Shown: positions 21,631 to 32,080, counted from the stretch's first letter. The stretch is DNA of 64,000 bases from Idiomarina aquatica (GCF_004362895.1 NZ_SNXI01000006.1:53972-117971), one strand, 5' to 3'. The notes: a model not told the origin generated them from the letters alone. A program made the numbers and translations.

Positions 21631-22833
21631 GTGCCAAAGACCACCAAAAGCAACCTCAACACGTCTCCAAAAGCTTTATTATTTGGTTTGCTATTGCTGG
21701 TTCTGCTGGGCCTTAACCTGCGCCCATTATTAACATCTGTGGGACCGTTAACCGACGAATTAATTAACTTAACGGACGCGTCATACAGCAGCATCTCATT
21801 ACTCACTACGCTGCCTATCCTAATGATTGGTTTGTTGGCACTGTTTGCCGGGCGGCTGACAATGACGCTTGGCTATAAACGCGGGATTAGCTTTGGCTTA
21901 CTGATTCTGGCGGTCGGGTTGGCCATTCGCGTTTATCCCCCCACAACCGTATTACTATTGGGCAGTGCACTGATTGGCGGTTTTGGCATTGCGTTACTGC
22001 ATATCATTATCCCCGAGCTAACAAAGCACCAATACCGCAACCGGCTGGGCCTGGTAACCGGCCTTTGGTCAGCAGCGTTAATGGGCGGCGCCGCGTTGGG
22101 CGCAGTACTCACACCGATGCTGGCAGACGCTTTGGCCGAGCGTTATTATGCCCTCGCCGCATGGTCGATCTTCGCCATCCTTACCCTGCTGGTATGGCTA
22201 TTACCACAGAATCAGGTCCCCGCAGCGGATATTCCGCCAAGGCATTTACTGCTTAAAGCATTTAAATACCCACGCGCATGGTTTTTAGGTGCTTACTTTG
22301 CACTTGTAAATGCCGGTTATGCCGGTTTCATTGCCTGGATAGCACCGTTTTATGGTGAGTTCGGATGGCCTGCGCAACAAGCAGGTAACCTGCTCGCACT
22401 CTTTTCGCTCGTTCAAGTAGCAGGCGCACTCATTTTACCCGCGTTATCGCGCGGCTATGACCGTCGACTTTGGCTGGTGATTGCGGTAGTGACACAAATG
22501 ATTGGCTTCGCCGGACTCAGCTTTGCTCCGGAAGTATCACCCTGGTTATGGTCAGGTCTGTGTGGCTTTGGCCTCGGCGGCGCATTCCCTTTGTGTATTG
22601 TAATGGCGCTTGATCACTTAGACAATCCGGTACAGGCAGGGCGTCTAGTGTCGTTCATGCAGGGTATTGGTTTTATATTTGCCAGCCTAATGCCGCTGCT
22701 AACCGGCTGGTTTAGAGACATGAGCGGCGACTACACGCTCGGCTGGCAACTTCATATTGTCGTAGGCGTGGTTATTTTGCTTTGCACGTTGCGCTTTAAT
22801 CCGGCACGTTACAAACAACTTTTCACAGATTAA
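21631..22833 (+). CDS. MFS transporter, CynX/NimT family
   Basis: Twelve-helix major facilitator of 400 residues. The first helix LLLVLLGLNLRPLLTSVGPL with the Asn-Leu-Arg-Pro signature is typical of the CynX (cyanate) / NimT (2-nitroimidazole) group. No cyanase gene lies nearby, so the substrate is unknown. The start is a GTG with AAAGGA upstream; there is no ATG in frame until well inside the membrane region. It is convergent with the TetR gene (four-base overlap of the ends) and divergent from gmk. Confidence 0.82.
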   Translation: MPKTTKSNLNTSPKALLFGLLLLVLLGLNLRPLLTSVGPLTDELINLTDASYSSISLLTTLPILMIGLLALFAGRLTMTLGYKRGISFGLLILAVGLAIRVYPPTTVLLLGSALIGGFGIALLHIIIPELTKHQYRNRLGLVTGLWSAALMGGAALGAVLTPMLADALAERYYALAAWSIFAILTLLVWLLPQNQVPAADIPPRHLLLKAFKYPRAWFLGAYFALVNAGYAGFIAWIAPFYGEFGWPAQQAGNLLALFSLVQVAGALILPALSRGYDRRLWLVIAVVTQMIGFAGLSFAPEVSPWLWSGLCGFGLGGAFPLCIVMALDHLDNPVQAGRLVSFMQGIGFIFASLMPLLTGWFRDMSGDYTLGWQLHIVVGVVILLCTLRFNPARYKQLFTD

Positions 22834-23426
22834 CTTTGGTGGGCAGGCAATAACTGCGCATTAATATCTTCTGCCAACTGCTGTAGCTCTTCTACCGGAA
22901 GGTCACGCTGAGCCATCACGCTAAGGCCAATAATGCTTGATTGGTAAAGGCGTGCCAGACGTTCTGGCTGTGCGTGGGGCGATAATTCACCGGCGGCAAT
23001 TACATGGCGGAACTTCTGCACAAACATCTGTTGCAGCTCGCTCATGTAATCTTTTACCACTTGGTTATCCATATTTTTGCTATTGCTGAGTTCCAGCAGT
23101 GTTTTTATGAGCATACAGGCTTTACTCGGGATGCCGGATTGCGTTTGTTCAACCATCGATAAAGTCAAATTAGTCACCCCGTCGAGTTCGCGCTCTCCGG
23201 TTGCCAGGGTGCTGGCAAAACTTTCCTTGATCGATTCACCATAACTCGCCAGCGCTTCTCTGAATAACCGCTCTTTACTTTCAAATGCAGCATAAATACT
23301 CCCCGGGCGCATATCCAGAGCGTGCTCGATATCCTTCATTGAGGTGACATGGTAGCCCTGACGCCAGAATAAACTCATTGCATTAGTAAGTGCGGTATCA
23401 CGATCAAACTGTGGCGTTCTTGCCAT
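22830..23426 (-). CDS. TetR-family transcriptional regulator
   Basis: 198-residue repressor-like protein. The helix-turn-helix is at ~10-55 (RDTALTNAMSLFWRQGYHVT, then MKDIEHALDMRPGSIYAAFE), followed by an all-helical ligand domain with one Cys (KACMLIKTLLELS). It is not BetI by sequence. An upstream in-frame start exists, but the protein MARTPQFDRD is the natural family start and has AGGGAA before it. It is divergent from the BCCT carrier, with a nested palindrome just upstream of its start, so autoregulation and control of the carrier are likely. Confidence 0.88.
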   Translation of the reverse strand: MARTPQFDRDTALTNAMSLFWRQGYHVTSMKDIEHALDMRPGSIYAAFESKERLFREALASYGESIKESFASTLATGERELDGVTNLTLSMVEQTQSGIPSKACMLIKTLLELSNSKNMDNQVVKDYMSELQQMFVQKFRHVIAAGELSPHAQPERLARLYQSSIIGLSVMAQRDLPVEELQQLAEDINAQLLPAHQS

Positions 23427-23430
23427 TATG

Positions 23431-23455
23431 GTTCCCTGAACTGAACAAAATGTTC
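23431..23455. promoter_or_regulatory. Candidate TetR operator
   Basis: Two adjacent inverted repeats built from the same half-site: GTTC-CCT-GAAC and GAAC-AAAAT-GTTC. They begin four bases upstream of the regulator's ATG and cover its ribosome site. The repeated GTTC/GAAC half-sites would fit one or two TetR dimers. Confidence 0.5.
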
Positions 23456-23514
23456 CCAAGAGTATAGACAAGCATTAGATACCTTAAAAGTGGATATTTA
23501 TAAAAAGTGACCCT

Positions 23515-23542
23515 TTGTGCTTTTTCTTTAGTACGTTATAAC
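23515..23542 (+). promoter_or_regulatory. Candidate promoter of the BCCT carrier
   Basis: TTGTGC and TATAAC separated by 16 bases, with the start codon about 38 bases downstream of the -10 element. Both hexamers match sigma-70 consensus at 4-5 of 6 positions. Confidence 0.45.
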
Positions 23543-23580
23543 TATTAATTAGGAAATAACCAAAATAACAGGAGTGTTAA

Positions 23581-25620
23581 ATGGCTACCGATAAAAAACC
23601 ATGGCATCACGCCATTTTGTTTCCGGTATTTCTACCCGCGATTTTTGTTATCGCCTTATTGGTCATTGGTACCTTAAGCGCACCCGAGCAGGCAGGTAAA
23701 CTGTTCGATAGCACACTAGCCGGCATTACTGAGCATTTCGGCTGGTTTTATATGTTGGCGGTCGCGCTGTTTTTAATCTTTATCGTTGGTGTAGGGATTT
23801 CTAAATGGGGCCGTATCAAACTGGGTCCTGACCACTGCGAACCGGAATATAGTTTTACCTCTTGGTTTGCCATGCTGTTCTCGGCTGGATACGGCATTGC
23901 ACTGCTGTTTTTCGGTGTTGCTGAGCCCGTACTGCATTATGCTGATCCGCCGGCCGGGGCTGCTGAAACAGTCAACTCAGCGAAACAAGCAATGCAGATC
24001 GCCTACTTCCACTGGGGTTTTCATATTTGGGCAATTTATGGCCTGGTTGGGCTTGTTTTGGCGTATTTTTCTTTCCGCCATGGTTTGCCGCTTTCAATGC
24101 GCTCCACGCTATACCCACTGATTGGCGAAAAAATTAACGGACCTGCTGGACATGCGGTCGACACCTTTGCCATCTTAGGAACTATGTTTGGTATTGCCAC
24201 AACCCTGGGGCTCTCGGTTATCCAGATTAACACCGGCCTAAACTACTTATGGGAAGACATTCCCATTGGCTCTACAGTACAGATTATTGCTATAGCAGTT
24301 ATTACTCTGGCAGCCATTGCATCGGTCGTTGCCGGTATGGACAAAGGGATTAAGAGACTATCCTTAATCAATATGTCGCTGGTTTTATTCCTGTTGCTAT
24401 TCGTATTTTTCGCCGGTCCAACGGTGCATATTCTGGAGACCTTTTTACAGAATACCGGCGCCTACCTAAGTGGTATTGTCGAGCGCACGTTTAATCTGCA
24501 AGCGTACACGCGCAGTGACTGGATTGGTAACTGGACGCTATTTATTTTCGGTTGGACTATAGCGTGGGCCCCGTTTGTTGGTTTGTTTATAGCCAAAATT
24601 TCTCGTGGCCGCACGATTCGCCAGTACGTATTCGGCGTGATGCTGGTACCGTCAATATTTACCTTTTTCTGGTTTGCCGTGTTTGGCGACACAGCCCTCA
24701 ACATGATTATGAACGAAGGCTACACGGCGCTAATTAGCGAAGTTCAGAATAATCAGGCAATTGCCTTATTCAAGCTCTACGAGAACTTGCCATTAACCAG
24801 TATCATCAGCTTTATCACGGTGCTATTGATCATTACTTTCTTTGTCACCTCGTCTGACTCTGGTTCACTGGTTATCGACTCGTTATCGTCAGGCGGCATG
24901 CTGGAAACACCCGTTTGGCAGCGTGTTTTCTGGGCGTCAACAGAAGGTATAGTAGCTGCGGTTCTACTCTTAGCCGGGGGTCTTAGCGCCCTACAAACCG
25001 CCGCTATCACCAGTGCCTTACCGTTTGCCGTAGTCATTCTCATCGCCGCCGTTGGCATGTGGCGAGCGTTAATCATCGAAGGACATCAATATACGAGCCT
25101 CAAAAGCCACCGCCAATTTCATCGCAGAGGGGTTAATGAAGGCCCTGATTACTGGAAAAAACGCCTATCCGGTCTGGTAGATTTTCCGAAAAAAGAACCG
25201 GTATTGTCGTTTATCTATGGCGCTGCTGAAGAGTCACTCAAACAAGTTAGAGATGAACTGAAAAGCCAGGATTGGCCAGCCGAGTTTGCCGAAGACAAAG
25301 AGCACAATCGTATTATGCTGACAGTTGAGCGCGATAAGGAGCTCGACTTTGCCTACGAAGTACGACTACGTGACTACTTGTTACCGGAGTTTGCTCTTAC
25401 TAACGATAAGCACCGCGAAGTCTATTATCGTGCCGAAGTATTTCTGCGTCAGGGTGGCCAGTCCTACGACCTATACGGCTGGGAGAAGGCGGATATTATC
25501 AACGATGTAATCAATCAGTTTGAAAACTATCTGCACTTCCGTCACCACAGTCCTGGCGTACTGCCATGGGAGATGGAAAAACACGATGATGATCTGCAAG
25601 ACACGGAAACGCAGAAGTAA
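23581..25620 (+). CDS. BCCT-family betaine/choline/carnitine transporter
   Basis: Sodium- or proton-coupled uptake of quaternary ammonium osmolytes across the inner membrane. Twelve membrane helices cover residues ~12-500. Conserved helix segments include GYGIALLFFGVAEPVLHY and WAPFVGLFIAKISRGRTIR, the BCCT signature. A hydrophilic C-terminal domain of about 180 residues makes 679 in all, close to the BetT type (677 in E. coli), where the tail senses osmotic stress. No betA/betB genes are nearby, so choline versus betaine cannot be decided. AGGAG precedes the ATG and a terminator follows. Confidence 0.92.
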   Translation: MATDKKPWHHAILFPVFLPAIFVIALLVIGTLSAPEQAGKLFDSTLAGITEHFGWFYMLAVALFLIFIVGVGISKWGRIKLGPDHCEPEYSFTSWFAMLFSAGYGIALLFFGVAEPVLHYADPPAGAAETVNSAKQAMQIAYFHWGFHIWAIYGLVGLVLAYFSFRHGLPLSMRSTLYPLIGEKINGPAGHAVDTFAILGTMFGIATTLGLSVIQINTGLNYLWEDIPIGSTVQIIAIAVITLAAIASVVAGMDKGIKRLSLINMSLVLFLLLFVFFAGPTVHILETFLQNTGAYLSGIVERTFNLQAYTRSDWIGNWTLFIFGWTIAWAPFVGLFIAKISRGRTIRQYVFGVMLVPSIFTFFWFAVFGDTALNMIMNEGYTALISEVQNNQAIALFKLYENLPLTSIISFITVLLIITFFVTSSDSGSLVIDSLSSGGMLETPVWQRVFWASTEGIVAAVLLLAGGLSALQTAAITSALPFAVVILIAAVGMWRALIIEGHQYTSLKSHRQFHRRGVNEGPDYWKKRLSGLVDFPKKEPVLSFIYGAAEESLKQVRDELKSQDWPAEFAEDKEHNRIMLTVERDKELDFAYEVRLRDYLLPEFALTNDKHREVYYRAEVFLRQGGQSYDLYGWEKADIINDVINQFENYLHFRHHSPGVLPWEMEKHDDDLQDTETQK

Positions 25621-25645
25621 CTACACAAAAATGCAATAATTAATG

Positions 25646-25669
25646 AGCCGCCTTCGGGCGGCTTTTTTT
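25646..25669 (+). terminator. Intrinsic terminator of the BCCT gene
   Basis: A 7-bp stem AGCCGCC / GGCGGCT closed by a stable TTCG tetraloop and followed by seven T. It lies 26 bases after the stop codon. Confidence 0.93.
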
Positions 25670-25713
25670 ATCCTGTATAGTAAGATACAAACGACTAATT
25701 AAGTTAGGCAGTA

Positions 25714-26856
25714 ATGCGAATATTACACACTTCGGACTGGCATTTAGGCCGTATTTTCCATCAGTTTTCATTAATTGACGAGCAACGCCACGCGTTGCTT
25801 CAGATTATCGAAGCCATTGAAGTGCATAAGCCGGAGGTGGTGATCATAGCCGGCGATATTTATGACCGTTCGATACCGCCGGCCAGCGCTATTGGGCTTT
25901 TTAATGAATTTGTCGACCAATGTATCGGTACTCTCAAGGTGCCTATTATCGCTATATCCGGAAATCACGATGGTGCTGAGCGGCTTGGCTTCGCAGCCAA
26001 CCAGCTTAAGCACTCGGGTCTCCACTTGGTCACGTCTTTAGACCAAATGCAGAAGCCGATTACCTTAGCCGATGAGTATGGAGACGTCGATTTTTGGGCA
26101 GTGCCGTTTCACGATCCTGCGCAGGTTGCCGATTTTACCGGCTCGCCGCAAACAGACTTTAATCAAGCCCACTGTTCACTCATCGAGCAGCTACCGATTA
26201 ATAAAAAGTACCGTAACGTGATGATTAGCCACTGCTATTTAGATGGCGCCAACGAGTCTGAGTCAGAGCGTCCACTAACCATAGGTGGCGCGGATCGGGT
26301 GGACTGGAAAATTTTCAAACCATTCTGCTATACCGCGTTGGGTCATTTGCACCAGCCTCAATATAAAGGACAGGAATCCATCCGTTATAGTGGCTCCTTA
26401 CTCAAGTACAGCTTTTCAGAGCAACACCATAATAAATCTTTTACCATGGTCGATATTGGCCCGGATGGCAGCAATAAAATTACACTACTACCTTTAAAAC
26501 AACGTCGTGATCTCCGTGTTATTCGAGGCACCCTCGAAGAACTCGTTAACGCCGCCAAAGACGATGTTAACCATGAAGATTTCATTCAGGCGGTATTAAC
26601 AGACTCGCAAGCGTTGCTCAATCCTATGGCGCGCTTAAGAGAGCACTACCCCAATATTCTCGAGTTGAAAAAAGAACGCTTTGAAACGCGAACAGGGCAG
26701 GATTATGCCCGCTCCAGTGAGCAGCTCAAACGCACCGATTTGGATATATTTAACGACTTTTTTGAACAGGTTCACGAGCAAAAATTGACCGAGCAACAAA
26801 CTAAGCTGTTGCAAAAAACGCTGGCAGCGATTAACGAACAGGAGAGTTCGTCATGA
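25714..26856 (+). CDS. sbcD: Exonuclease subunit SbcD
   Basis: Mre11-type manganese nuclease of the SbcCD complex, which cleaves DNA hairpins and blocked ends. Phosphoesterase motifs: MRILHTSDWHLGR (1-13), IAGDIYDR (~47), ISGNHDGAERL (~86), and SHCY, TALGHLHQPQ. Length 380 is typical. Its stop overlaps the sbcC start as ATGA, so the two are translationally coupled. Confidence 0.97.
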   Translation: MRILHTSDWHLGRIFHQFSLIDEQRHALLQIIEAIEVHKPEVVIIAGDIYDRSIPPASAIGLFNEFVDQCIGTLKVPIIAISGNHDGAERLGFAANQLKHSGLHLVTSLDQMQKPITLADEYGDVDFWAVPFHDPAQVADFTGSPQTDFNQAHCSLIEQLPINKKYRNVMISHCYLDGANESESERPLTIGGADRVDWKIFKPFCYTALGHLHQPQYKGQESIRYSGSLLKYSFSEQHHNKSFTMVDIGPDGSNKITLLPLKQRRDLRVIRGTLEELVNAAKDDVNHEDFIQAVLTDSQALLNPMARLREHYPNILELKKERFETRTGQDYARSSEQLKRTDLDIFNDFFEQVHEQKLTEQQTKLLQKTLAAINEQESSS

Positions 26857-29800
26857 AGCCCGTGTTATTGTCGATGCAGGCATTTGGCCCGTTTGCACAG
26901 CGGGAAACTATCGATTTTGCAGAACTTGGTGAGCATCCGCTATTCTTGATCAATGGCCCGACCGGTGCCGGAAAAACTACCTTGCTGGACGCTATCAGTT
27001 ATGCCTTATTTGGTAAAACTACCGGCGCCGAGCGGCAAGGTGAGCAGATGCGCTGCCACCACGCAGCTGCCTCAACTGCCACCGAAGTCGATTTTATTTT
27101 TAGCCTTGGCAACGACCTGTACCGGGTTAAGCGTTTGCCGGCCCAACAACGACCGAAGTTGCGGGGAGCCGGGCTAAAAGATGATGTAGCAAATGCTTCG
27201 CTGTGGCACATTAAGCCGGGAATAGCAGCTAGGCTCGATCTCGACCAAGATGACATGACGTTACTAGCGAGTCGTAAGGTTAAGCAGGTGACGCAAGAGG
27301 TCGAGCGTTTAATTGGTCTACAAGCGGACCAATTTCGTCAGGTTGTGGTGCTACCGCAAGGCAAATTTCGTGAACTACTAACCGCCGATGCCGGCCAGCG
27401 CGAAGAAATCTTTGCACAACTTTTCCAAACTCACCGGTACTTGTTAATTGAGGAGAAATTAAAGGATGCCGCGCGCGATCTTAAACAACAAGTACAAGAA
27501 CACGAGAGCAATTTAAAAGCACTATTACGTAACGGTAATATTGAGAGTGAGCAACAACTCATCGATAAAATTTCTGAACAAGCAGCGGCGCTGGATATTG
27601 CGCTCAATAATAAAGACAGCGCCGCAGAACAACTGCAAAAACAACGTGAACTCTTTCAACAAGCAGTGCAGTTGCAACAGCAGTTTGAACAAAAAACTCA
27701 GTTACAGCAGCAGTTATCACAACTTAATAAAGATGCTGAACAAATAAACGAAAAACAAGCGCAATTAAAACGTGCTCGCGCCGCACAAGCGGTCACTCCT
27801 ACAGCGCAACGATTTGATTGGCTCAAAGCAGAGCAAACTCGTATTGCTCAGCAACTGCAAGCCAATGAAAAACGGCATGCGGCACTGGTAACGGACAAGC
27901 AACATGCTGAAAAACAATACCAACAAGCGGCAACAGAGGATGCGGAGGGCAAACAGTTACAACGTCGAATTGAGCAATTATCCAGCTGGCGGCCTAAGCT
28001 TGAATCATTAAAAGCGCTGCAGCGGCAATATGCTGAAGTCACTGAGTCACGCAACGCGCAACAAGGCGAGATTAACCAGCGGTATCGCGCTAAAGAAACC
28101 TTAAACGAACAATTAACTACTGATAGCCAAGCTCGCCAGGCGCTTTCTGAAACACTGTCTAAGCATCAGAATATCGAGTCCCAACGCCAACAGCTTAGCT
28201 ATGCCAAAAAGCAGCAACAAAACTCCGTTAATCTTAAGCAACAACAGCAACAACTTAACGACCAACAACACGCCATAAAAGAGCAGCTGGATACCCAACA
28301 GCAACAGACGAAACAGTCTGAACAGCATGCCCAGGCGCTGGAGCATACCTGGTATCAACAGCAAGCAATCAGTTTGGCCGAGACACTCAAGCCCCGACAA
28401 CCGTGTCCCGTTTGTGGATCCAGACAACATCCGTCACCCGCGAGTTCAGGTGATGAGCCCTTGGTTACTCATGAGCAAGTTGTAAACGCCCGCCGGCAAC
28501 ATCAGCAGCAATTACAGGCACAGCAAAAGCTTGAACGTAGTCTATTGCAAAACCGCCAAGCATCAGAATTCGTGCAAATACAAATCGAGGAACTGGGTAA
28601 CGTAAAGACGGAAGCAGAACTTACCAGCGCGCAGCAAGCACTTGAGCTAACAACAGAACAACAGGAACAACAAAGAGCTCACTATCAGACGTTGGAACAT
28701 CGCATCACCGAGAACCGAGAGCAGCTTGACTCGATCGCACTAGAATTGAAGCAACTCACCGATAAATTAAAGGAAACCGACATAAATCAAACGAAGATTG
28801 GTGAGCGGCTTAGTAGCCTGGAGCAGGAGATCCCTGAAGAGTTCCGCTCTCCTGAACAAGTAGAGCGCACCCTAAAGGAACTACACAACGAACTGCTACA
28901 AAAACAGACTGCGTATCAGAAGGCCTCCGAGCGACGCCAGCAAGTTTTAGAGCAACTCTCAGCAGTCACGGCAAAACATGACGACCTGACACAACAACAA
29001 CACGAAAACAGTGAGGAAACCCTTGCAGCCGAAAAAGAACTGTCGCAACAGCTCGACGAGCGGGAATTTAAGTCTCTTGATGAATACAAAGATGCGATAA
29101 TGCCCGATCAACGCTACCAACAAACTGAACAGGAAATTCAACTCTTTCAGCAACAGCGCGCCAAAATTTCAAGCTTACTTGAGGAGCTTGACGCGACCCT
29201 GGGTAAACAACAGCAACCTGATTTGGACACTGCCAAACAACAGTTACAACACCATGAGCAGCAATACCAGCAAACAAACGAAGTTTGGCTGAACACACGT
29301 GACCGCCTGCGTGAACTGGAGACGCTGTTAAATCATGTTAATAACAGTAAAAAACATGCAGAAGCGCTTCATAAGCAGTATGCTGTTCAGGGAACTTTAG
29401 CTGACGTCGCCAATGGCCAAAATGCACAACGCTTAAGTTTACACCGGTTTGTTTTGAGTGTACTGCTTGACGACGTGTTGACCGTCGCCTCACAACGGTT
29501 GGAAAAAATGACTCATGGCCGTTATCAACTGTCACGCGAAAGTCAGGTTGCTGATGCTCGCTCGGCCGGCGGATTAACAATTCTGGTAGAAGATGCCTAT
29601 ACCGGCCAGCAGCGTAGCACCAAAACCTTATCCGGTGGCGAAGGGTTTATGGCTGCGCTCGCATTAGCGTTAGGATTATCGGATGTTGTACAAAGTTACG
29701 CTGGCGGCATTAAGCTCGATACATTGTTTGTAGACGAAGGCTTTGGCAGTCTCGACGAAGAGGCGCTTGATATGGCAATTGATACACTCGCAGAATTACG

Positions 29801-29921
29801 AGCGAGTGGTCGGACTATTGGAATTATCTCGCATGTGAGAGAATTAAAGGATCGGTTGCATGATCGTATTGATGTAATTCGCGAACGCAACGGTAGCAGG
29901 ATAGAATTGAGGACAAATTAG
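26853..29921 (+). CDS. sbcC: Exonuclease subunit SbcC
   Basis: Rad50-like ATPase partner of SbcD. Walker A (GPTGAGKTTLLD) is near residue 34; long antiparallel coiled coils cover ~180-860 with the zinc hook CPVC at 518-521; signature TLSGGEGFMAALAL and Walker B DTLFVDEGFGSLDEEAL are at the C-terminus. Length is 1022. The coiled coil is unusually Gln-rich and encoded by dense CAA/CAG runs around 28230-28310. GGAG precedes the ATG. Confidence 0.97.
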   Translation: MKPVLLSMQAFGPFAQRETIDFAELGEHPLFLINGPTGAGKTTLLDAISYALFGKTTGAERQGEQMRCHHAAASTATEVDFIFSLGNDLYRVKRLPAQQRPKLRGAGLKDDVANASLWHIKPGIAARLDLDQDDMTLLASRKVKQVTQEVERLIGLQADQFRQVVVLPQGKFRELLTADAGQREEIFAQLFQTHRYLLIEEKLKDAARDLKQQVQEHESNLKALLRNGNIESEQQLIDKISEQAAALDIALNNKDSAAEQLQKQRELFQQAVQLQQQFEQKTQLQQQLSQLNKDAEQINEKQAQLKRARAAQAVTPTAQRFDWLKAEQTRIAQQLQANEKRHAALVTDKQHAEKQYQQAATEDAEGKQLQRRIEQLSSWRPKLESLKALQRQYAEVTESRNAQQGEINQRYRAKETLNEQLTTDSQARQALSETLSKHQNIESQRQQLSYAKKQQQNSVNLKQQQQQLNDQQHAIKEQLDTQQQQTKQSEQHAQALEHTWYQQQAISLAETLKPRQPCPVCGSRQHPSPASSGDEPLVTHEQVVNARRQHQQQLQAQQKLERSLLQNRQASEFVQIQIEELGNVKTEAELTSAQQALELTTEQQEQQRAHYQTLEHRITENREQLDSIALELKQLTDKLKETDINQTKIGERLSSLEQEIPEEFRSPEQVERTLKELHNELLQKQTAYQKASERRQQVLEQLSAVTAKHDDLTQQQHENSEETLAAEKELSQQLDEREFKSLDEYKDAIMPDQRYQQTEQEIQLFQQQRAKISSLLEELDATLGKQQQPDLDTAKQQLQHHEQQYQQTNEVWLNTRDRLRELETLLNHVNNSKKHAEALHKQYAVQGTLADVANGQNAQRLSLHRFVLSVLLDDVLTVASQRLEKMTHGRYQLSRESQVADARSAGGLTILVEDAYTGQQRSTKTLSGGEGFMAALALALGLSDVVQSYAGGIKLDTLFVDEGFGSLDEEALDMAIDTLAELRASGRTIGIISHVRELKDRLHDRIDVIRERNGSRIELRTN

Positions 29922-29924
29922 CGG

Positions 29925-30815
29925 ATGGATACGGTTAGTTCACAGGCTCAACGATTACCGGCTATGCCCGGGATGCTGGCCAAATCGTTACTCACATTAA
30001 ATCGTGTTGATGATACTGCAGCAGACAAAAGCGAACTACATGACAAGTTTGCTATCGAAGCCGTTAGTGCAAAGCAACGTCAAGGCTTCCACGATATTTT
30101 TGGCGGCTTTAACAGTGATGTTCCGTTATCGCTTTTTTATTGCATGGCCCAACGCACTCACTTGGCACAAATGCTTGATCAGCGTTTTCCCTGGCCGGCT
30201 CCCGGCCTCGTTCATGTTAATAACAATCTTGAACAACACGCCACCATAGACGCCACACAAGGTTTTTCTATTGACGCGCACGTTGGCATTCCTGCCAGGG
30301 GCCCCGATGTGTCGCCGCGTCGCCTACGCCCCCAGTTTACGGTTAAGTTTTATCAAGACGATAACCTCGTTGTAACCTGTAAGAGTACCTACCAGGTAAT
30401 GAAAGGTCAGGCATCAGAGCGTTCAGGTAAAAAAGCAACAAAAGTTTTCGAGCCTGCTGAGGGCTGGGTTAATCACTGCCACTGGCAGCTCGGGTCTAGC
30501 ATGGGGCGGCGCTACGCTCGTATATCCGGTGACTTTAACCCAATTCACCTGCATACCTTAACCTCTCGCTGGTTTGGCTTTAAAAAACCTATTATTCATG
30601 GCATGTACATGATGGCGCGAGCTCAGGCTGAAATAGAGAAGGTAAGTGGTAAAAGCGCACAACGGATTGACGTAACCTTTAAACGCCCGGTAGTACTACC
30701 TGCTCGTGTTCAGTTATGGCTGAACAAAGAAGCCGGCCAGCACCGCTATGAGGTTCGCAGCGCTGACCACTCTCAAGTGCAACTTGATGGAACAGTAAAG
30801 TTAAGCGCTGACTAG
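29925..30815 (+). CDS. MaoC-like (R)-hydratase/dehydratase
   Basis: Hot-dog-fold protein of 296 residues. The C-terminal half carries the hydratase-2 motif [15 protein letters not shown] (~195-209), with the catalytic Asp and His, followed by [12 protein letters not shown]. The N-terminal half looks like a second, degenerate hot-dog domain, as in two-domain MaoC proteins. It probably hydrates an enoyl thioester, but the substrate is unknown. It starts three bases after sbcC, so it is cotranscribed, without an evident functional link. Its end overlaps the convergent amidohydrolase gene by four bases. Confidence 0.8.
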   Translation: MDTVSSQAQRLPAMPGMLAKSLLTLNRVDDTAADKSELHDKFAIEAVSAKQRQGFHDIFGGFNSDVPLSLFYCMAQRTHLAQMLDQRFPWPAPGLVHVNNNLEQHATIDATQGFSIDAHVGIPARGPDVSPRRLRPQFTVKFYQDDNLVVTCKSTYQVMKGQASERSGKKATKVFEPAEGWVNHCHWQLGSSMGRRYARISGDFNPIHLHTLTSRWFGFKKPIIHGMYMMARAQAEIEKVSGKSAQRIDVTFKRPVVLPARVQLWLNKEAGQHRYEVRSADHSQVQLDGTVKLSAD

Positions 30816-30822
30816 CGCTTAA
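30801..30822. terminator. Possible bidirectional terminator between convergent genes
   Basis: Perfect 9-bp inverted repeat TTAAGCGCT / AGCGCTTAA with a GACT loop spanning the ends of both convergent genes. No T tract follows, so termination is uncertain. Confidence 0.35.
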
Positions 30823-32080
30823 TAATACGTCCGTCTTTCATCACAAAATCAATACTCTGTAACTGCTTGATATCCTCAAGCGGGTTACCATCAACGGCAA
30901 CGATATCGGCATACTTGCCTGCAGCAATCACTCCTAATTTATCGTTTTTAAGAATTCCTGCTGCCACCGTTGTCGCTGCCTGTATCGCTTCTGCTGCCGG
31001 CATTCCGGCTTCCACCATATATTGGAATTCCAACGCATTATCACCGTGAGCAGACACACCACTATCGGTGCCAAACGCAACATTCACGCCTGCGCGATAC
31101 GCTTTAGCGAAGGTATCTTGAATTAGCGGCCCGATTTCGGCTGCCTTTGGGCGAACAACATCAGGGAAGTAACCATCAATTTTTGCTTTTTCGGCAACAA
31201 ACTTACCGGCCAGGATTGTCGGCACTAAATAAGTCCCGTTCTCTTTCATTGCCGCGATCACTTCGTCATCCATGTAAGTACCGTGCTCAACAGTTTTTAC
31301 ACCCGCTTTAACCGCACGCAACATACCTTCTTTACCATGAGCGTGAGCCGCTACGTGAAAGTTATAGTCGTCAGCAATTTCAATTAACGTTTTCAATTCA
31401 TCTTGAGTGAACTGCGGGTTTTCACCACTAGCTGCCATACTCAGCACGCCACCCGTTGCGGTTATCTTGATAAAGTCTGCGCCCTCTTTATAGTGTTGGC
31501 GTACCGCTTCTTTAGCGTCTTCAGGGCTGTTTATTACACCTTCGGTAGGTCCGGGACGGCCCATCAATTCGTCTTTAACACCATTTGTTGGATCAGCATG
31601 CCCACCCGTTGTTGCCAGTGATTTACCAGCGGTATAAATACGTGGCCCTTGCACAGTGCCCGCATTAATAGCATCACGTAGCGCAATGGTTACGTTATAC
31701 GAATCACCGGGGTTACGCACTGTGGTAAAGCCGGCTTCAAGGGTTTTCATACCGTAATTTTGCGCAATAAGCGCCAGGTCCGCCGCACCTTGCGTAAACC
31801 GATTTAAATAAGACTGAGGCCCAGACTGCCCATCCAGGTGCACGTGCAGGTCAATCAACCCGGGTAAGCACGTCATATCACTTAAGTCGACCATATCTGC
31901 ATCCGTGGGCGCAGACCGCGTCACTGTTTTAATCTCGCCAGCTTCAACTTCAATATAATGCTCGCCACGTAATTCACCGGCTTCACTATCAAACACATTA
32001 CCGCAATGTAACCAGTCCGCAGCACTAGCTTGCGATGCTGTTAACGCCAGGGTGACTCCCAGTGCTATCTTTTTAATCAT
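30812..32080 (-). CDS. Exported metal-dependent amidohydrolase (Xaa-Pro dipeptidase-like)
   Basis: 422-residue amidohydrolase-superfamily enzyme with a Sec signal peptide ([20 protein letters not shown]). The binuclear metal site is visible: HVHLDG (~74-79), the Lys that is carbamylated in FIKITATGG (~200), HAHG (~245), VEHGTY (~265) and FGTDSG (~340). It resembles imidazolonepropionase-like enzymes, several of which cleave Xaa-Pro or Xaa-Arg dipeptides. Likely periplasmic. AGGAGA precedes the ATG; it follows the NsrR-like gene by 17 bases and is probably in its operon. Confidence 0.88.
   Translation of the reverse strand: MIKKIALGVTLALTASQASAADWLHCGNVFDSEAGELRGEHYIEVEAGEIKTVTRSAPTDADMVDLSDMTCLPGLIDLHVHLDGQSGPQSYLNRFTQGAADLALIAQNYGMKTLEAGFTTVRNPGDSYNVTIALRDAINAGTVQGPRIYTAGKSLATTGGHADPTNGVKDELMGRPGPTEGVINSPEDAKEAVRQHYKEGADFIKITATGGVLSMAASGENPQFTQDELKTLIEIADDYNFHVAAHAHGKEGMLRAVKAGVKTVEHGTYMDDEVIAAMKENGTYLVPTILAGKFVAEKAKIDGYFPDVVRPKAAEIGPLIQDTFAKAYRAGVNVAFGTDSGVSAHGDNALEFQYMVEAGMPAAEAIQAATTVAAGILKNDKLGVIAAGKYADIVAVDGNPLEDIKQLQSIDFVMKDGRIIKR

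Noticed and set aside
28200..28700. CRISPR-like or satellite array in the repeated CAA/CAG region
   Set aside because: The repeats are codon-level within a single open coding frame, with no spaced identical units.
25714..29921. sbcD-sbcC as part of a phage-defence island
   Set aside because: Both are standard repair genes, and no restriction, retron, CBASS or other defence gene is beside them.
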